Of a DNA stretch of 20,383 bases, positions 1-8,333 are shown one piece after another. The position numbers and the translations under genes were made by a program. The notes below the pieces were generated by a model that saw only the letters and a program-made list of their open reading frames with translations, did not search any database and was not told the origin of the DNA. This stretch comes from Pavlovales sp. CCMP2436 (Eukaryota; Haptophyta; Pavlovophyceae; Pavlovales), in NCBI GenBank assembly GCA_026770615.1, contig MU631493.1, positions 221,369 to 241,751 on the forward strand. The letters run 5' to 3'. Position 1 is the stretch's first letter. Each line of letters starts with the position of its first letter.

Positions 1-300
1 GCCTTTATCTATGGTAATTTTTACCTCCTGGTCTATCTGCCCTGCATAGTAGTCTGGTCTAGCCATGACTGCAGTTGCAACGGCACGGGCTCCACCTCGG
101 GAGATGTTGCTGTCTGTGGCTTCGTCCACTGCTGCCTCGATCGCCTGTTTGAGTGACACTCGTTCGGCTTGTGTCTGGGGGCATTCCCGGAATAGATAAT
201 TCTTGGTGTCTTCCCCTGGTCGTCGTACCCCCGCTGCAACGCACAGGGGACACTTTGTGTTCATGTCAGTTATTGCTCGCAATAACGACACATATCGCAC
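1..300 (-). mobile_element. LINE fragment (L0): C-terminal zinc motif, truncated
   Basis: Read on the minus strand, one open frame runs from about base 300 out of the window at base 1. It contains CPLC, then an EDTKNYLFREC segment, then a helical stretch ending in ARPDYYAGQ. This aligns with the LINE at 3159-4616, which has CPLC, DTKHHLYHEC and SRPDYFTGR in the same order and at similar spacing, so the two are homologous C-termini of non-LTR retrotransposon ORF2. The expected zinc-ligand histidine is a tyrosine here (YLFREC versus HLYHEC), suggesting decay or loss of zinc binding. Just upstream of CPLC the segment RYVSLLRAITDMNT resembles TYVRYMTGTTNYNT in the LINE at 7746-8333. Homology stops at about base 300, where a GC-rich pseudogene begins, so the fragment is 5'-truncated there; its 3' end lies outside the window. 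Confidence 0.75.
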
Positions 301-1258
301 GGCCGCGGACCGAGGCCGAGGAGGAGGCGACGCTCAGCGAGCGCGCCGAGGCCTTGCGCCTCTGTACCGACCCGCCGCTGGCGCCGGGCATCAGCGCGTT
401 GGCCATCCCTCCTGTCTTTACTGCGCCGTCGATCGTCCTGCACCGCTCAATTCTCGAGCTCGAGCTCAGCGAGTCGAAGACCCTGATCGAGATGGCCTTC
501 GACAAGGTCTCGGCGCACCCTTCCATCGTATCGTCGGTTGGCCTGCTCAGCGAAGCGAAACATGCTGAAGGAGGTCGGCGAGCACGGTGAGGTGGCCCGC
601 CGTCTCCTCAACCCTGGCTCTTTCTTCCCGTGCCCCGCCAATCAGGGACCTACAAAGTTCCTCTGGGGAGCCACGCGGAAAGCAACCGACGGCAAGACGC
701 TCTGCCTCGACCTGACGCTCGGCAAGTGCATCACGGCCTACCCGATGTTGTTAGAGCACTTGAGCTTCAGCGTTCGGAGCGGCAGCTGCTCGGGCAGGAG
801 CGCGCCATGCTGTGCGAGGAGCGCCACAACTTCGGTGTGTGCCAGTGCTCGAGCACCGCAAGGACCTCGCGGCGCAGTGCGACAAGCTCTTCTGCAACCA
901 GAAGGAGATGGCGGTGAGCCACGCCTTGCAGCTGCAGCGTGCGCTTTCAGCAGTGCACGGTCGACGACGAGCGCACGGCGCTTCACGCGCTGAAGCGCTT
1001 GGCAAAATACGCGCGCGCGCTCGACAAGGAGCGTGCGGCGCTGGGCAAGTACGTGCACACGCTGCAGCCGAGTTGATCTCTGAGCGCTCGCGGCTGCAGG
1101 ACGTGAGTGCATCGTGCGCAGCCTGCTCGCGCGCCGTCTCGCTGCTGCACAAGGAGATGCCACTCAACCGCGAGAATGCAAAGCGCGAGGCGGCCGAGCT
1201 CGCCAGCCGCAGCGGCCAGCTCGAGGAGAGCGCGCGCCACCCTCGACGGATGGCTTGA
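301..1258 (+). pseudogene. Frameshifted coiled-coil protein pseudogene
   Basis: This GC-rich block encodes one protein-like reading spread over the plus-strand frames. The first part (about 310-590) reads TEAEEEATLSERAEALRL and later LELELSESKTLIEMAFDKV. The frame then slips near 555 to MLKEVGEHGEVARRLLNPG and CLDLTLGKCITAYPM, slips again near 755 to LQRSERQLLGQERAMLCEER, near 850 to VLEHRKDLAAQCDKLF, near 945 to VDDERTALHALKRLAKYARA, and near 1070 to ELISERSRLQDV and NAKREAAELASRSGQLEES, ending in TGA at 1256-1258. The charged, Leu/Ala-rich heptad-like composition indicates a long coiled coil. At least four slips with no splice signals at the junctions argue for a decayed gene rather than introns. 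No start codon is evident at the left edge, which abuts a LINE fragment. I do not recognise the family. Confidence 0.6.
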
Positions 1259-1700
1259 GTGAGCGCTTTGCGCCCATCGGCTAAACTTATCGGCAGGCGA
1301 TCGGCACGCGTGGTGACGAGTGGCGGGCGCACGCAATCGGTCAGGTCTGACAGTGATGATGAGTGATGTGTGCGAACTAGCTTATCTTTAATTTACATAC
1401 ATATGGCGAGAATAAATAATATAAGTGTACATAGCCATATCAATCTCGTATTTATACTGTATAATAAACCCGCACCCCGCCGTTGTGCCTGACCCGACGG
1501 GCAGCTTATTTTTAGTTATATTTATATAATTTAGCCGTCTCAGACCTACTGACCTAGCCCTCTTAGATTAAATGAAATATAATTTATTTCGCTTGAGTCC
1601 TCTCGTCGTCGTCGGCCGTGAAACTGCTGAGCCGCTAATATTCATAATATTAATAATAATGTATTATAATATACATTAATTAGATTATTATATATATAAT

Positions 1701-1760
1701 ACTTTACTAATAGGGAGTTCAAGCTGGCGTCTGACTGTCTTGAAAGTTAAGCTTACTTCA
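1701..1760 (+). repeat. Dispersed repeat family 1, partial copy
   Basis: The segment ACTAATAGGGAGTTCAAGC is followed by TGGCGTCTGACTGTCTTGAA. It matches the left ~55 bp of the better-preserved copies at 10944-11080 and 11139-11262, then diverges. Confidence 0.65.
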
Positions 1761-2140
1761 TATACAGTTAATCATAAACTATCACTTGATTATGACGCAT
1801 TGAGTTAAGACTTAATAATAATATGCCTGAACTTGTTTCGTTAAGCGCAGAAATTAAAACTATAAGATGAGTTCTACTGCTTATTTTTATCATACTACTT
1901 AAATAGTCTATAAATGAGTTTTCTTTCCTGAATTACTCATCAGTCATCGGCCAATGATTTTATAGCTACCAATTCAGTTATGATTCGCTATCGCACCTAC
2001 TTTACTACATTGTTAGTCGGTTAGAGCCGGATAGAGCGAGTTCAAAATCATATTCGGAGTGACATTGTTATGAACCGACGACGATGAGGGGTCTCGTCCT
2101 CGAGCGGAATAAATTGTACATAGTTATATTTATGAATATT

Positions 2141-2182
2141 ATGTTACTGATAGGGATTCAAGCTAGAGCGCGTCTGACTGTA
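2141..2182 (+). repeat. Dispersed repeat family 1, partial copy
   Basis: ACTGATAGGGATTCAAGCT, then a short insertion, then GCGTCTGACTGTAAC. It carries the same left edge as the other family-1 copies and loses similarity after the GTCTGACTG motif. Confidence 0.6.
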
Positions 2183-2639
2183 ACCAACTAGAGTGTAACT
2201 TAGAGTTAAGGAAGTTCGGCATGCCGATTTGGTGAGCGCTGACGTCGCTGCGCAACTAAATGGCGCAACACAGGGCTGCCGAATTTATATTTGATGCCGA
2301 TGGATCGCGTAGGGGCTGCGGGCTGCCTCAAAGCGATTGACCATCTGGTATCGGGCTGTTTCATGTGTCTTTAATTTGATCGGTCGGACAGCTGCTCGTC
2401 AACTGTGCCTCCACCGTGGAAGCATGGCTGGTCTGTGCAAGTGCGGCGGTCGGAACCGTGCGTACGACCGCTTGTAGACGTATCAGCGCGTGCTGCGCCG
2501 ATCAGCCGATCAGCACGCTGCCCCGGGCATGCTGCACCGAGCATGCTACGCCGATGCCGCGTGCTGTTGTGCGATGCTCCGAGCCGCGCGTTGCGTCGAG
2601 CAGCGCGCCGCGCTGATCTAGTGGCGGCGAGCTAAGATC

Positions 2640-2953
2640 GGTGCTGATCTCAACACCTATGCTGTCACACCACTCGGGCGACAAAAAACCTAAAACCAAA
2701 CATGAGCCAGCAAGCTCAAAGTCTTCAAAACGCAAACATGAGCCAGCAAGCCCGCCACACCCCGCAACCCAAAGTCCTGCGCCCGAGGCTTACCCCCGTC
2801 AAGGGGTGGGATAGAATGGACCAGCAAATAAGCCGCGCATATTTGTGGCTTTTGCCCCTCGGGGCAAAAATCTCAACATATGCGAGCCAGGCTAGCGAGG
2901 AAGTAATGTTTAGGATGCGCGAAGGTTTGCCGCGCTAGCAGACGGTGCTGATA
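2640..2953 (+). repeat. Inverted copy of the LINE-associated module (copy C)
   Basis: This segment is the reverse complement of about 9718-9996 and overlaps the homologous part of 4810-4985. In its own direction it encodes MSQQAQSLQNANMSQQARH, then TPVKGWDRMDQQISRAYL and SQASEEVMF. The copy at 9762-10298 (minus) has the matching MSQQAQSVQNANMSQQARH and VKGWDRMGQQISRVYL, and the copy at 4744-4938 has IQASEEVMF. Conservation at the protein level in three copies suggests part of this module was once translated. It is the only LINE-related block in the window on the plus strand. GGTGCTGAT occurs at both edges (2640-2648 and 2944-2952). Confidence 0.7.
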
Positions 2954-3158
2954 TTACCGTATAGCTATCTTAGCTAAATTAGCCTGTATATGTAGTATGT
3001 ACGCATTCAAGCTATTAGCTTGTATGTGACAAACATACAACTAACTTATCGCATTGCCCAGTGTGCCCCCTCAAAAGCCCTAGTGTGCGGCTGCCAATGG
3101 CAGGGGTCGGTAGGTCATTTGAGGAAAATTCCAGTCCGGGCTGGGCCTGAGGGTGGGC

Positions 3159-4616
3159 TTAGGCTGCATGGAGGGTATGGTCCGGTATGGTCTGGTTTAC
3201 ACCTGTATTCGTAGGTTGGTTGCGCATCAGGCATCTTCGTTTGGCAGGGGTGGTCAGTGCACTGATGTCTTTTGGGAGTATGGGCTCTTGCTGTGTAGGT
3301 GGTATGGCCGTTGAGGATATGGGCTCATACTTAGCGATGCTGTCCGTTGGGGGTATAGGCTCATACCGCAGAAATGGTATAGCCGCTGGTGCCTCGATTT
3401 GGGCGATGCTGTCCGTGAGGGGTATGGGCTCATACTGCATAGGTGGTATGGCCGCTGGTGCTTCGTTTTGGGCGATGCTGTTTGTTGGGGGTATGGGCTC
3501 ATACTGCATAGGAGGTAAAGCTGATGGTTCCTTGTTTTGAGCGATGCTGTCCGTTGGGAGTATGGGCTCGTATTGTATGGGTGGTATGGCCGCTGGTGCT
3601 GTATTTTGATTCAGTTTCCTTGCTGCCCGCTCAGCTGTCTGGGCGGCCCACATGGCTACCCTAAACTTATACGCGTCGTATAGAGACATATTGTCCTTGA
3701 TTGACGCCGCTGATGCTTCGATTGCCGCTTCGCGTGATTTGTGCATGCTAAGGCTATGGCGTAAGAGAGTGTAGTGTAAGTCGCCGGGCTTGGGTGCGTC
3801 ACCGGTGTCGAAGTCCTTCTTTCTGAGCTCTTCTTTGACACTTAATCCTACCCTTCCGGTGAAGTAGTCCGGCCGAGATATCATGTGTGTCGCCATTGAT
3901 TTTGATTTGGCGGGTCTCAGGCTCGGGGACAGTTCCTTGCAGAGGGAGCGGTGGAGGTCGTGGCGGTGCTTTTCCGTTGACGAGCACTCGTGGTATAAGT
4001 GATGCTTTGTGTCCTGTGAGTGAAGTGCTTTGCATAGAGGGCAGGTGAGGCCCATTGTTTCGGACTTTCCGTCAATGGTAATTGTAGTGGTGGCCATCGC
4101 CGGAAATTCTGCTGCCCACTCGGCATTGTGGCGGTATGATCCGAGTATCAATCCGGCCATGTGTTTGGTGTACTTTTCTGTGGGTCGCTGTTGGCCCCTA
4201 ACTCATGGGAGGCGCAGAGCCGTCGTGCTTTCTTTTGACCACATGGCTTCTACATTAGCCATTCTACCTATGCCGGGGGCATGTTTGACGGGGCCTCTCT
4301 TCTCTAGGCGATCCCTCGCAACTCTGTCTATTAGCGCATGGCGTGCTACTCGTTGGTCGGGTGTGATGATGTCTCCTGTCGCAGTGGCCGCTATTCCCCA
4401 GCACTGGGCCGTGAACGTGTTTTTTGTGAGCTGTATTGTGGCGGCTTCTCTGTGTACTACTACTGCCTTTGAGCCCCAGTCGCTCAATGCGTTCTGCACG
4501 AGCTTTATGGCAGCCGGGGGTTGGAGGTGGGGAGGCAAATCAGCCTGGCTGCGCCAGTTGTCGCCTCGTGTGGAGATGAAGAGCCGGGTCACTTCCTTTA
4601 GCGCCTCTGCTGTCAC
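3159..4616 (-). pseudogene. LINE ORF2 C-terminal region (RNase H end, CCHC-like zinc motif, proline-rich repeats)
   Basis: One frame stays open across 486 codons except for a single TGA at 4203-4205. In order: NALSDWGSKAV, equivalent to NVCADWAAKQV in L2 and to the last catalytic Asp region of RNase H; a linker; CPLCKALHSQDTKHHLYHEC, a Cx2C-H-x4-C pattern typical of the C-terminus of many LINE ORF2 proteins; a helical region with SRPDYFTGR; then about four 23-residue repeats (PPMQYEPIPPTDSIAQ type) and a short basic stretch AKRR. The end DHTLHAA-stop is probably mutational, because the sibling at 10268-10541 has GAA in place of that TAA and stays open. The zinc motif probably binds element RNA or DNA during target-primed reverse transcription, which is inferred from family knowledge. 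Confidence 0.8.
3265..3610 (-). repeat. 69-bp coding tandem repeat in LINE tail
   Basis: The anchor GCGATGCTGTCCGTT (or a close variant) begins at 3334, 3403, 3472 and 3541, exactly 69 bp apart. On the minus strand each unit encodes 23 residues of the form P-P-x-Q-Y-E-P-I-P-P-T-x-S-I-A-Q-x-E-A-P-A-A-I. The sibling LINE tail has two units, with anchors at 10463 and 10532, also 69 bp apart. The exact multiple of three and the conserved residues show expansion under a coding constraint. Confidence 0.85.
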
Positions 4617-4621
4617 TATTC

Positions 4622-4985
4622 AGTGTAAGTTTTTAGTTAAACGTCCGTCCCCGAGAGGATCTCACTGGATTTAAGTATTGAAATACACTCAGATCCAGGG
4701 ATCCACCCCGAGTACACGGATACCGTCCCCACCGCTGATCAGTTCAGACACACGACGGTCGACGACTGACGACTCTCGACTGGCGCGCTGACCGACCTCC
4801 ACTGCTTTCCCTCGCGTCGTCTGAAAATGCAGCACCGTCTGCGAGCGCGGTACACCTGCGCGACTCACAAAACATTACTTCTTCACTAGCCTGTATCACA
4901 TATATTGCGATTCTTGCCCCGAGGGACAGCAATCGCAAATATACGCGGCTTGTCTGCTGGCCCAGTCTATCCCACCCCTTGCCGG
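4622..4985 (-). repeat. LINE-associated module (copy A)
   Basis: This block is closely similar, base by base, to about 9508-9870 in the same orientation. Shared landmarks are GTGTAAGTTT, AGTTAAACGTCC, ATCTCACTGGATTTAAGT, CTCAGATCCAGGGATCCAC, CCCCACCGCTGATCAGTTCA and CACTGC...CCCTCGCGTCGTCTG. On the minus strand 4938-4744 encodes IQASEEVMF within a 64-residue open frame. In both copies the same edge (GTGTAAG) abuts coding sequence of a LINE, so this edge is a real boundary and not a random breakpoint. Confidence 0.75.
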
Positions 4986-5212
4986 GGTTGGGCAGTGGAA
5001 TGCTGAGTTTTTGAGCTAACTGAAAACGGGTCCGGGTCGTACAGGGGCTTGGAAACCTTAGGGGGTTTTTCGGCTATTGATAGGTCGGTAGTCAACTGAC
5101 CAAACGGCCCTTCTGTCCATCGCACGGGTTGAGGGGCGGCACGAACAGAAGAGTGGGGGGCTGCACCCGCCTGTGAACGCGGAAAAGGATTCCAAAATCG
5201 GCGCCGATGATA
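4986..5212. other. Spacer between LINE module and tandem repeats
   Basis: Similarity to the 9508-9996 module ends near 4985. The following sequence is GC-rich and has no recognised gene. Minus-strand frames are open here and continue into the tandem repeat to the right, but they encode low-complexity Pro/Ser/Arg-rich sequence and I give them no function. Confidence 0.4.
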
Positions 5213-5599
5213 TCTCACTTTTCCACAATTTTGGTACCGGAGCAGGGATGGGGGCTGAGTGGTGGGAGCTCGGTTGGCGGTTGGATGCGACTTGCGGGTC
5301 AAGGGGAGGATGTGCATGCACCCCGTCTGCCCTCCGTGTGTGTGCGCTCCCGCGTCCCATGAGGTCGGTGTGAGCGAGGGTCTTGATGCTGACGGGAGGC
5401 TCGATCTCACTTTTCCCCAATATTGGTATCGGAGCAGGGATGAAGGCCGAAGAAGAGGTGGGGGGTCGGTTGGCGGTTGACTGCGACCTGCGGGTCAAGG
5501 GGAGGATGTGCATGCACCCCGTCTGCCCTCCGTGAGTGTGCGCCCCCGCGTCCCACGAGGTCGGTGTGAGCGAGGGTCTTGATGCTGACGGGAGGCTCG
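5213..5599. repeat. ~192-bp tandem duplication
   Basis: Two adjacent copies, 5213-5404 and 5405-5599, share TCTCACTTTTCC, GGAGCAGGGATG, GGTCAAGGGGAGGATGTGCA, CCCCGTCTGCCCTCCGTG and GAGCGAGGGTCTTGATGCTG. The period (192 to 195 bp) is a multiple of three, and a minus-strand frame runs open through both copies (5756 to 5058), giving a ~64-residue repeated peptide with AHTHGGQTGCMHILPLT. Whether it is translated cannot be told from sequence alone. Confidence 0.8.
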
Positions 5600-5790
5600 C
5601 GCACGGTCGGGGGCCATGGGCGAGACGGCCGGCATCGGCGGGTTGCGGGCTGACTTGCGCAACTGGCATTCGACACCGCACGTGCTTGCACGACAGCCAC
5701 GCGCTCGATGCGGGTAGACATCTGCAGGCGCGTGGACGACGGGAAGGCGAGCACAAGCTGAAGCAGCATGCGACGTATCAGATAAGCTTG

Positions 5791-5865
5791 AGCCGCTTGA
5801 AGATGAGCCGCTTGAAGATGAGCCGCTTGAGGACGAGCCGCGCGTGGACGAGCCGCGCGTGAAGG
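5791..5865 (+). repeat. 15-bp tandem repeat, five units
   Basis: Five consecutive units of AGCCGCTTGAAGATG type start at 5791, 5806, 5821, 5836 and 5851. The last two have drifted to AGCCGCGCGTGGACG and AGCCGCGCGTGAAGG. The unit has no internal stop in this phase and would encode five-residue repeats on the plus strand (SRLKM to SRAWT). Confidence 0.85.
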
Positions 5866-5900
5866 TAGGCGGGGCGAGCTTGAGTACCGACGGGCGAGCT

Positions 5901-6008
5901 CGACGAAGGACAAGCTTGAGCCGCGTGCCAGACGAAGTTGAAGGGCGACGAGCACGACGAAGGACAAGCTCGAGCCGCGTGCCGGACGAAGATGAAGGGC
6001 GGCGGGCT
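5901..6008 (+). repeat. 54-bp tandem repeat, two units
   Basis: Units 5901-5954 and 5955-6008 share CGACGAAGGACAAGC, GAGCCGCGTGCC and GACGAAG. They lie inside a plus-strand open frame (5844-6155) in which each unit encodes 18 residues, RARRRTSLSRVPDEVEGR and RARRRTSSSRVPDEDEGR. The frame is highly charged (Arg/Glu/Ser) and ends in TGA at 6153-6155. I cannot assign a function, and it may be no more than an expanded GC-rich repeat. Confidence 0.75.
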
Positions 6009-6155
6009 TCAGCACCTCGGCGAGAAAGGCGAGCACGACAGCGCTCGAGCGAGCGCGATGACGGGGCGACGACGAAGTTGAAAAAGGCGGATGAGAGGCG
6101 GGAGCGTGAAGGCGGGTTAGCGGATTTTCCTTGGGAGATTTTTTTAAAAACGTGA

Positions 6156-6422
6156 TTAAGCCTTAAATCGTGATGAAGCCAGTAGGTTGTTGTAACTATT
6201 GTTTGTACTGGGTGTCAGTTGTGGGTGGGTGTCAGTTGAAATTGTCAGTTGACATTTTTGGGACATTTTTTGGGATGCAACTATTGGTATAAAATTAAAA
6301 TTACGCGCGCTAATGCGCAGCTCGCCTAACCGCCAGGGGCGGTAATCTCCAACCCCTGGTCTAGTCCCAGGCGGCGGGGTGACTCAATAATCTTCCACTT
6401 ATCTTAAAATTTCTCTCCTCGT
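6156..6422 (-). other. Putative 3' UTR of the OTU-bearing LINE, with hairpins
   Basis: This gene-free stretch immediately follows, on the minus strand, the stop of the OTU-containing frame at 6423. It holds TGTCAGTTG three times (6213-6221, 6230-6238, 6243-6251) and a cluster of small inverted repeats: GCGC-TAAT-GCGC at 6307-6318, ACCGCC-AGG-GGCGGT at 6329-6343, CCAGGGG/CCCCTGG at 6333-6339 and 6353-6359, and CCTGG/CCAGG with a 7-nt loop at 6355-6371. Structured 3' ends are often what LINE reverse transcriptases recognise; assigning that role here is inference. Confidence 0.4.
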
Positions 6423-7042
6423 CTAAGGTGGTCGCGGTTGTTGGCCTGGTATAAGTGTTTTGGTTCCTCTGTAGTAGTGTGAGCCAATGATGCTGTGTAT
6501 CACGCGAATGGGCGTGGGTCCGAGGTCTTTTGTCTGGGTGTGTTTATCAGTGTGACTAGTGAATGTTGTCGGAGCCTGCGTGCCCCTGGTCTTGGTGCTG
6601 CTGGTGGCGCCCATTGGACGCGTAAAAGTTGATTTGGTAGTGGATGGGCTGGGTGAGGTAGGTTGGGGTATGGGCCTGCCATATGAATAAATAAGGTTGA
6701 GGTCACGTCTATTCCCACTTGCTTGTGAGTGGCTATTGCTATGTCGATCCGTAGGATGGTTGCTATGCTGTAGAATATGTTGTTGTGTATCCAACCGCCT
6801 TCCTTTGCCTGGTATGCCATCGACCACATGGGAGCGGTGCTGTTGCCACAGGGATCTGTTGGGTCTTCGTCGGGCCGTCTGAGGTCCAATTAGTTCTGGA
6901 CGTTTTCGGGTAGAGCCCGGGCGTGGGCTATGGCTCGTTCGCGGAGGTTCGCTGCTGCTTGTTTGTGACTTGCACCTTTGCCGTCGATTCCCATGGCTGC
7001 GTAGAGGAAACAGTTCCCGTCGCCCACAACGTCCATGTCCAT
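6423..7042 (-). pseudogene. OTU-like cysteine protease domain in LINE C-terminus
   Basis: Starting at the ATG complementary to 7040-7042, the minus strand reads MDMDVVGDGNCFLYAAMGID. The GDGNC motif with following aromatic and Ala residues is the signature of the OTU (ovarian tumour) cysteine protease catalytic Asp/Cys loop. It continues ASHKQAAANLRERAIAHARA, meets an in-frame TAA at 6890-6892, and resumes with WSMAYQAKEGGWIHNNIFYS, IATILRIDIAIATHKQ, the Trp and amphipathic strand that follow in OTU domains. A frame change near 6500 then gives VIHSIIGSHYYRGTKTL, where HYY fits the catalytic His position. OTU enzymes usually cleave ubiquitin conjugates; inside a retrotransposon the target is unknown. 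Upstream in the same frame PARAWKIEKLYATVNL leads into it, so it is part of the LINE polyprotein and not a separate gene. Confidence 0.8.
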
Positions 7043-7745
7043 GAGGTTTACGGTAGCATAGAGTTTTTCGATTTTCCAGGCTCTCGCTGGTGTCCATTGG
7101 AGATAACCTTGGGTTTCCCATGGCGGCCCTTTTGAGCGCGCGGGCGTTTCGAGGGGTTGTTAATGGTTAGTGTGCTGCTTTCGTCTCTATCTTCTGTTGG
7201 AGTGTTGTTGGCGGTTAGTGTGCTGCTTCCGGCTTCATTTTCTGTTGGAAAGTTGGGTAAGCCTGTACTCTTTTACGTGCGAGGTCGTTTGGGGGGGTTT
7301 GGGGGGTTGGAGATCCGCCCCTGGGCAGCCCGTCTGGCTTCTTTTTGTTTTTGGTGGGTGTCTGTGTAATGTTGTTGGCGGCGGTTGAGGACGGCTGCGA
7401 ACGCGTCGGCATTGTGGGTGCTTGCCAAGTTGTTACTGTGCGATGGCTGGGTTGTGGTGTGAAAGGGTCGATTTCCGTGACCCTGGGTCATCAGGGTCGT
7501 TTGTGGGCTCATCGCCCTTAATGAGCTTGGTTCTTTCGGCGTTTAAAGCTTCAGTGGCTGTTAGGAGGACTCCTTGCATGGTGCCTGTCTTGTACTCCCA
7601 GGTTGGGTTCAGTTTGAGGCATTCCTCGACTAGCTCCTGGGTCTGTATCGAGACGCTCCTGGCGTGCGCGTCCGGGTGGCTGAGTGCAGAGTTGGCGATG
7701 GCGCGTAATTCCGAGTTGGTGCCGAGGCCTCCGATTTGTTCATGA
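7043..7745 (-). pseudogene. LINE linker between zinc motif and OTU domain
   Basis: The first part (7745-7436) is a good open frame: GGLGTNSELRAIANSALS, SIQTQELVEECLKLNPTWEY and ATEALNAERTKLIKGDEP. It uses the same frame as both the RNase H and the OTU segments, which supports one ancestral polyprotein. It stops at TAA 7433-7435. From there to 7100 the composition is low-complexity (Gln, Pro, Lys, Thr), with stops in every frame and a 48-bp direct duplication at 7165-7212 and 7213-7260, so this part is badly eroded or was poorly constrained. Confidence 0.6.
7165..7260. repeat. 48-bp tandem duplication
   Basis: GGTTAGTGTGCTGCTT begins at 7165 and again at 7213, and both are followed by TTCTGTTGGA. 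It lies in the low-complexity linker of the LINE. Confidence 0.75.
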
Positions 7746-8333
7746 TTACGGTTCGTCGAAGGTCAAGTTCGTCGGCGGATGCTTCATGATATGTTCGACT
7801 GAGTCCGTATCGTCCGCTGGGTTTAGGCTTTTCATGATGCAGAAGGGGCATTTGGTGCTAAGTTTAGGGCCACCTTCGTAGAGGGTAACGTTGAGGAGCT
7901 TTTGTTCGTCTCTTGCCCGTTCTGTGTTGTAATTCGTGGTGCCTGTCATGTATCGGACGTATGTGCGTTGAGTAGCCTCTGAGTTTTTCCGCATGGGTGG
8001 TCTTAAGGAGGCGGTTGACTCCATTATCCAGAGGTCGGTTCGGTCCCTTAGGCGGATGGCATATTTTTGTATGCGTCTAGTGAGGTTCCGGGGGTCTTTG
8101 CGGACATGGATGTTTATAGCTTGGGTTCCCGCTTCTTCTATGACTGCCCTGCGGATGGTGGATGGAGTGTGGTCGACAATGTTCCCGTCTTTATCTGTGA
8201 CGCTGTACCTTGCTGGTGGCCAAGCGCAGGGGCCTAGGTCGTGAAAGGGGGTTTGGTTCTCCACTGCCACTTGTTTGGCGGCCCAGTCAGCGCAGACGTT
8301 GAACGTCACACGCACTGCGTCATAGGCTGGCAT
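7746..8333 (-). pseudogene. LINE ORF2: RNase H end and zinc motif
   Basis: This frame begins just after the RNase H frame slips. FNVCADWAAKQVAVE carries the last RNase H acidic residue and matches NALSDWGSKAV in the LINE at 3159-4616. It continues through DKDGNIVDHTPSTIRRAV (compare ATGDIITPDQRVARHAL in L1) and QRTYVRYMTGTTNYNT to CPFCIMKSLNPADDTDSVEH. The CPFC and the His fit the Cx2C-H pattern, but the fourth ligand (normally Cys four residues later) reads MKHPP, so the motif looks damaged. The frame ends FDEP-stop. Divergence from L1 shows the two belong to different subfamilies and are not recent copies. Confidence 0.75.

Larger units (their letters stand above)
1259..2639. other. AT-rich spacer without a recognisable gene
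   Basis: No open frame here has coding character. Bases 1370-2200 are AT-rich with many short AT runs (for example 1640-1700). Two copies of the dispersed GGGATTCAAGCTGGCG repeat lie at about 1701-1760 and 2141-2182. Bases 2220-2639 become GC-rich, with short duplications such as GATCAGCC-GATCAGC near 2501-2515, and overlapping open frames on both strands that I read as composition-driven. Confidence 0.5.
3139..4621 (-). mobile_element. LINE fragment (L1): RNase H end, zinc motif, repeat tail
   Basis: This is a 5'-truncated non-LTR retrotransposon fragment on the minus strand. On its 5' side (4621/4622) it meets the LINE-associated module. On its 3' side similarity to the sibling copy at 10268-10541 ends near 3139. 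Its single reading frame is described under 3159-4616. The lack of reverse-transcriptase palm sequence means it is not autonomous. Confidence 0.8.

Noticed and set aside
4030..4674. 214-codon plus-strand open frame
   Set aside because: It is antisense to the LINE L1 frame, which has homologues at three other places in the window; this frame has none.
6355..6371. tRNA T-arm-like hairpin (5-bp stem, 7-nt loop)
   Set aside because: No matching acceptor stem, D-arm or anticodon arm could be placed around it on either strand, and the loop lacks the TTCRA pattern.
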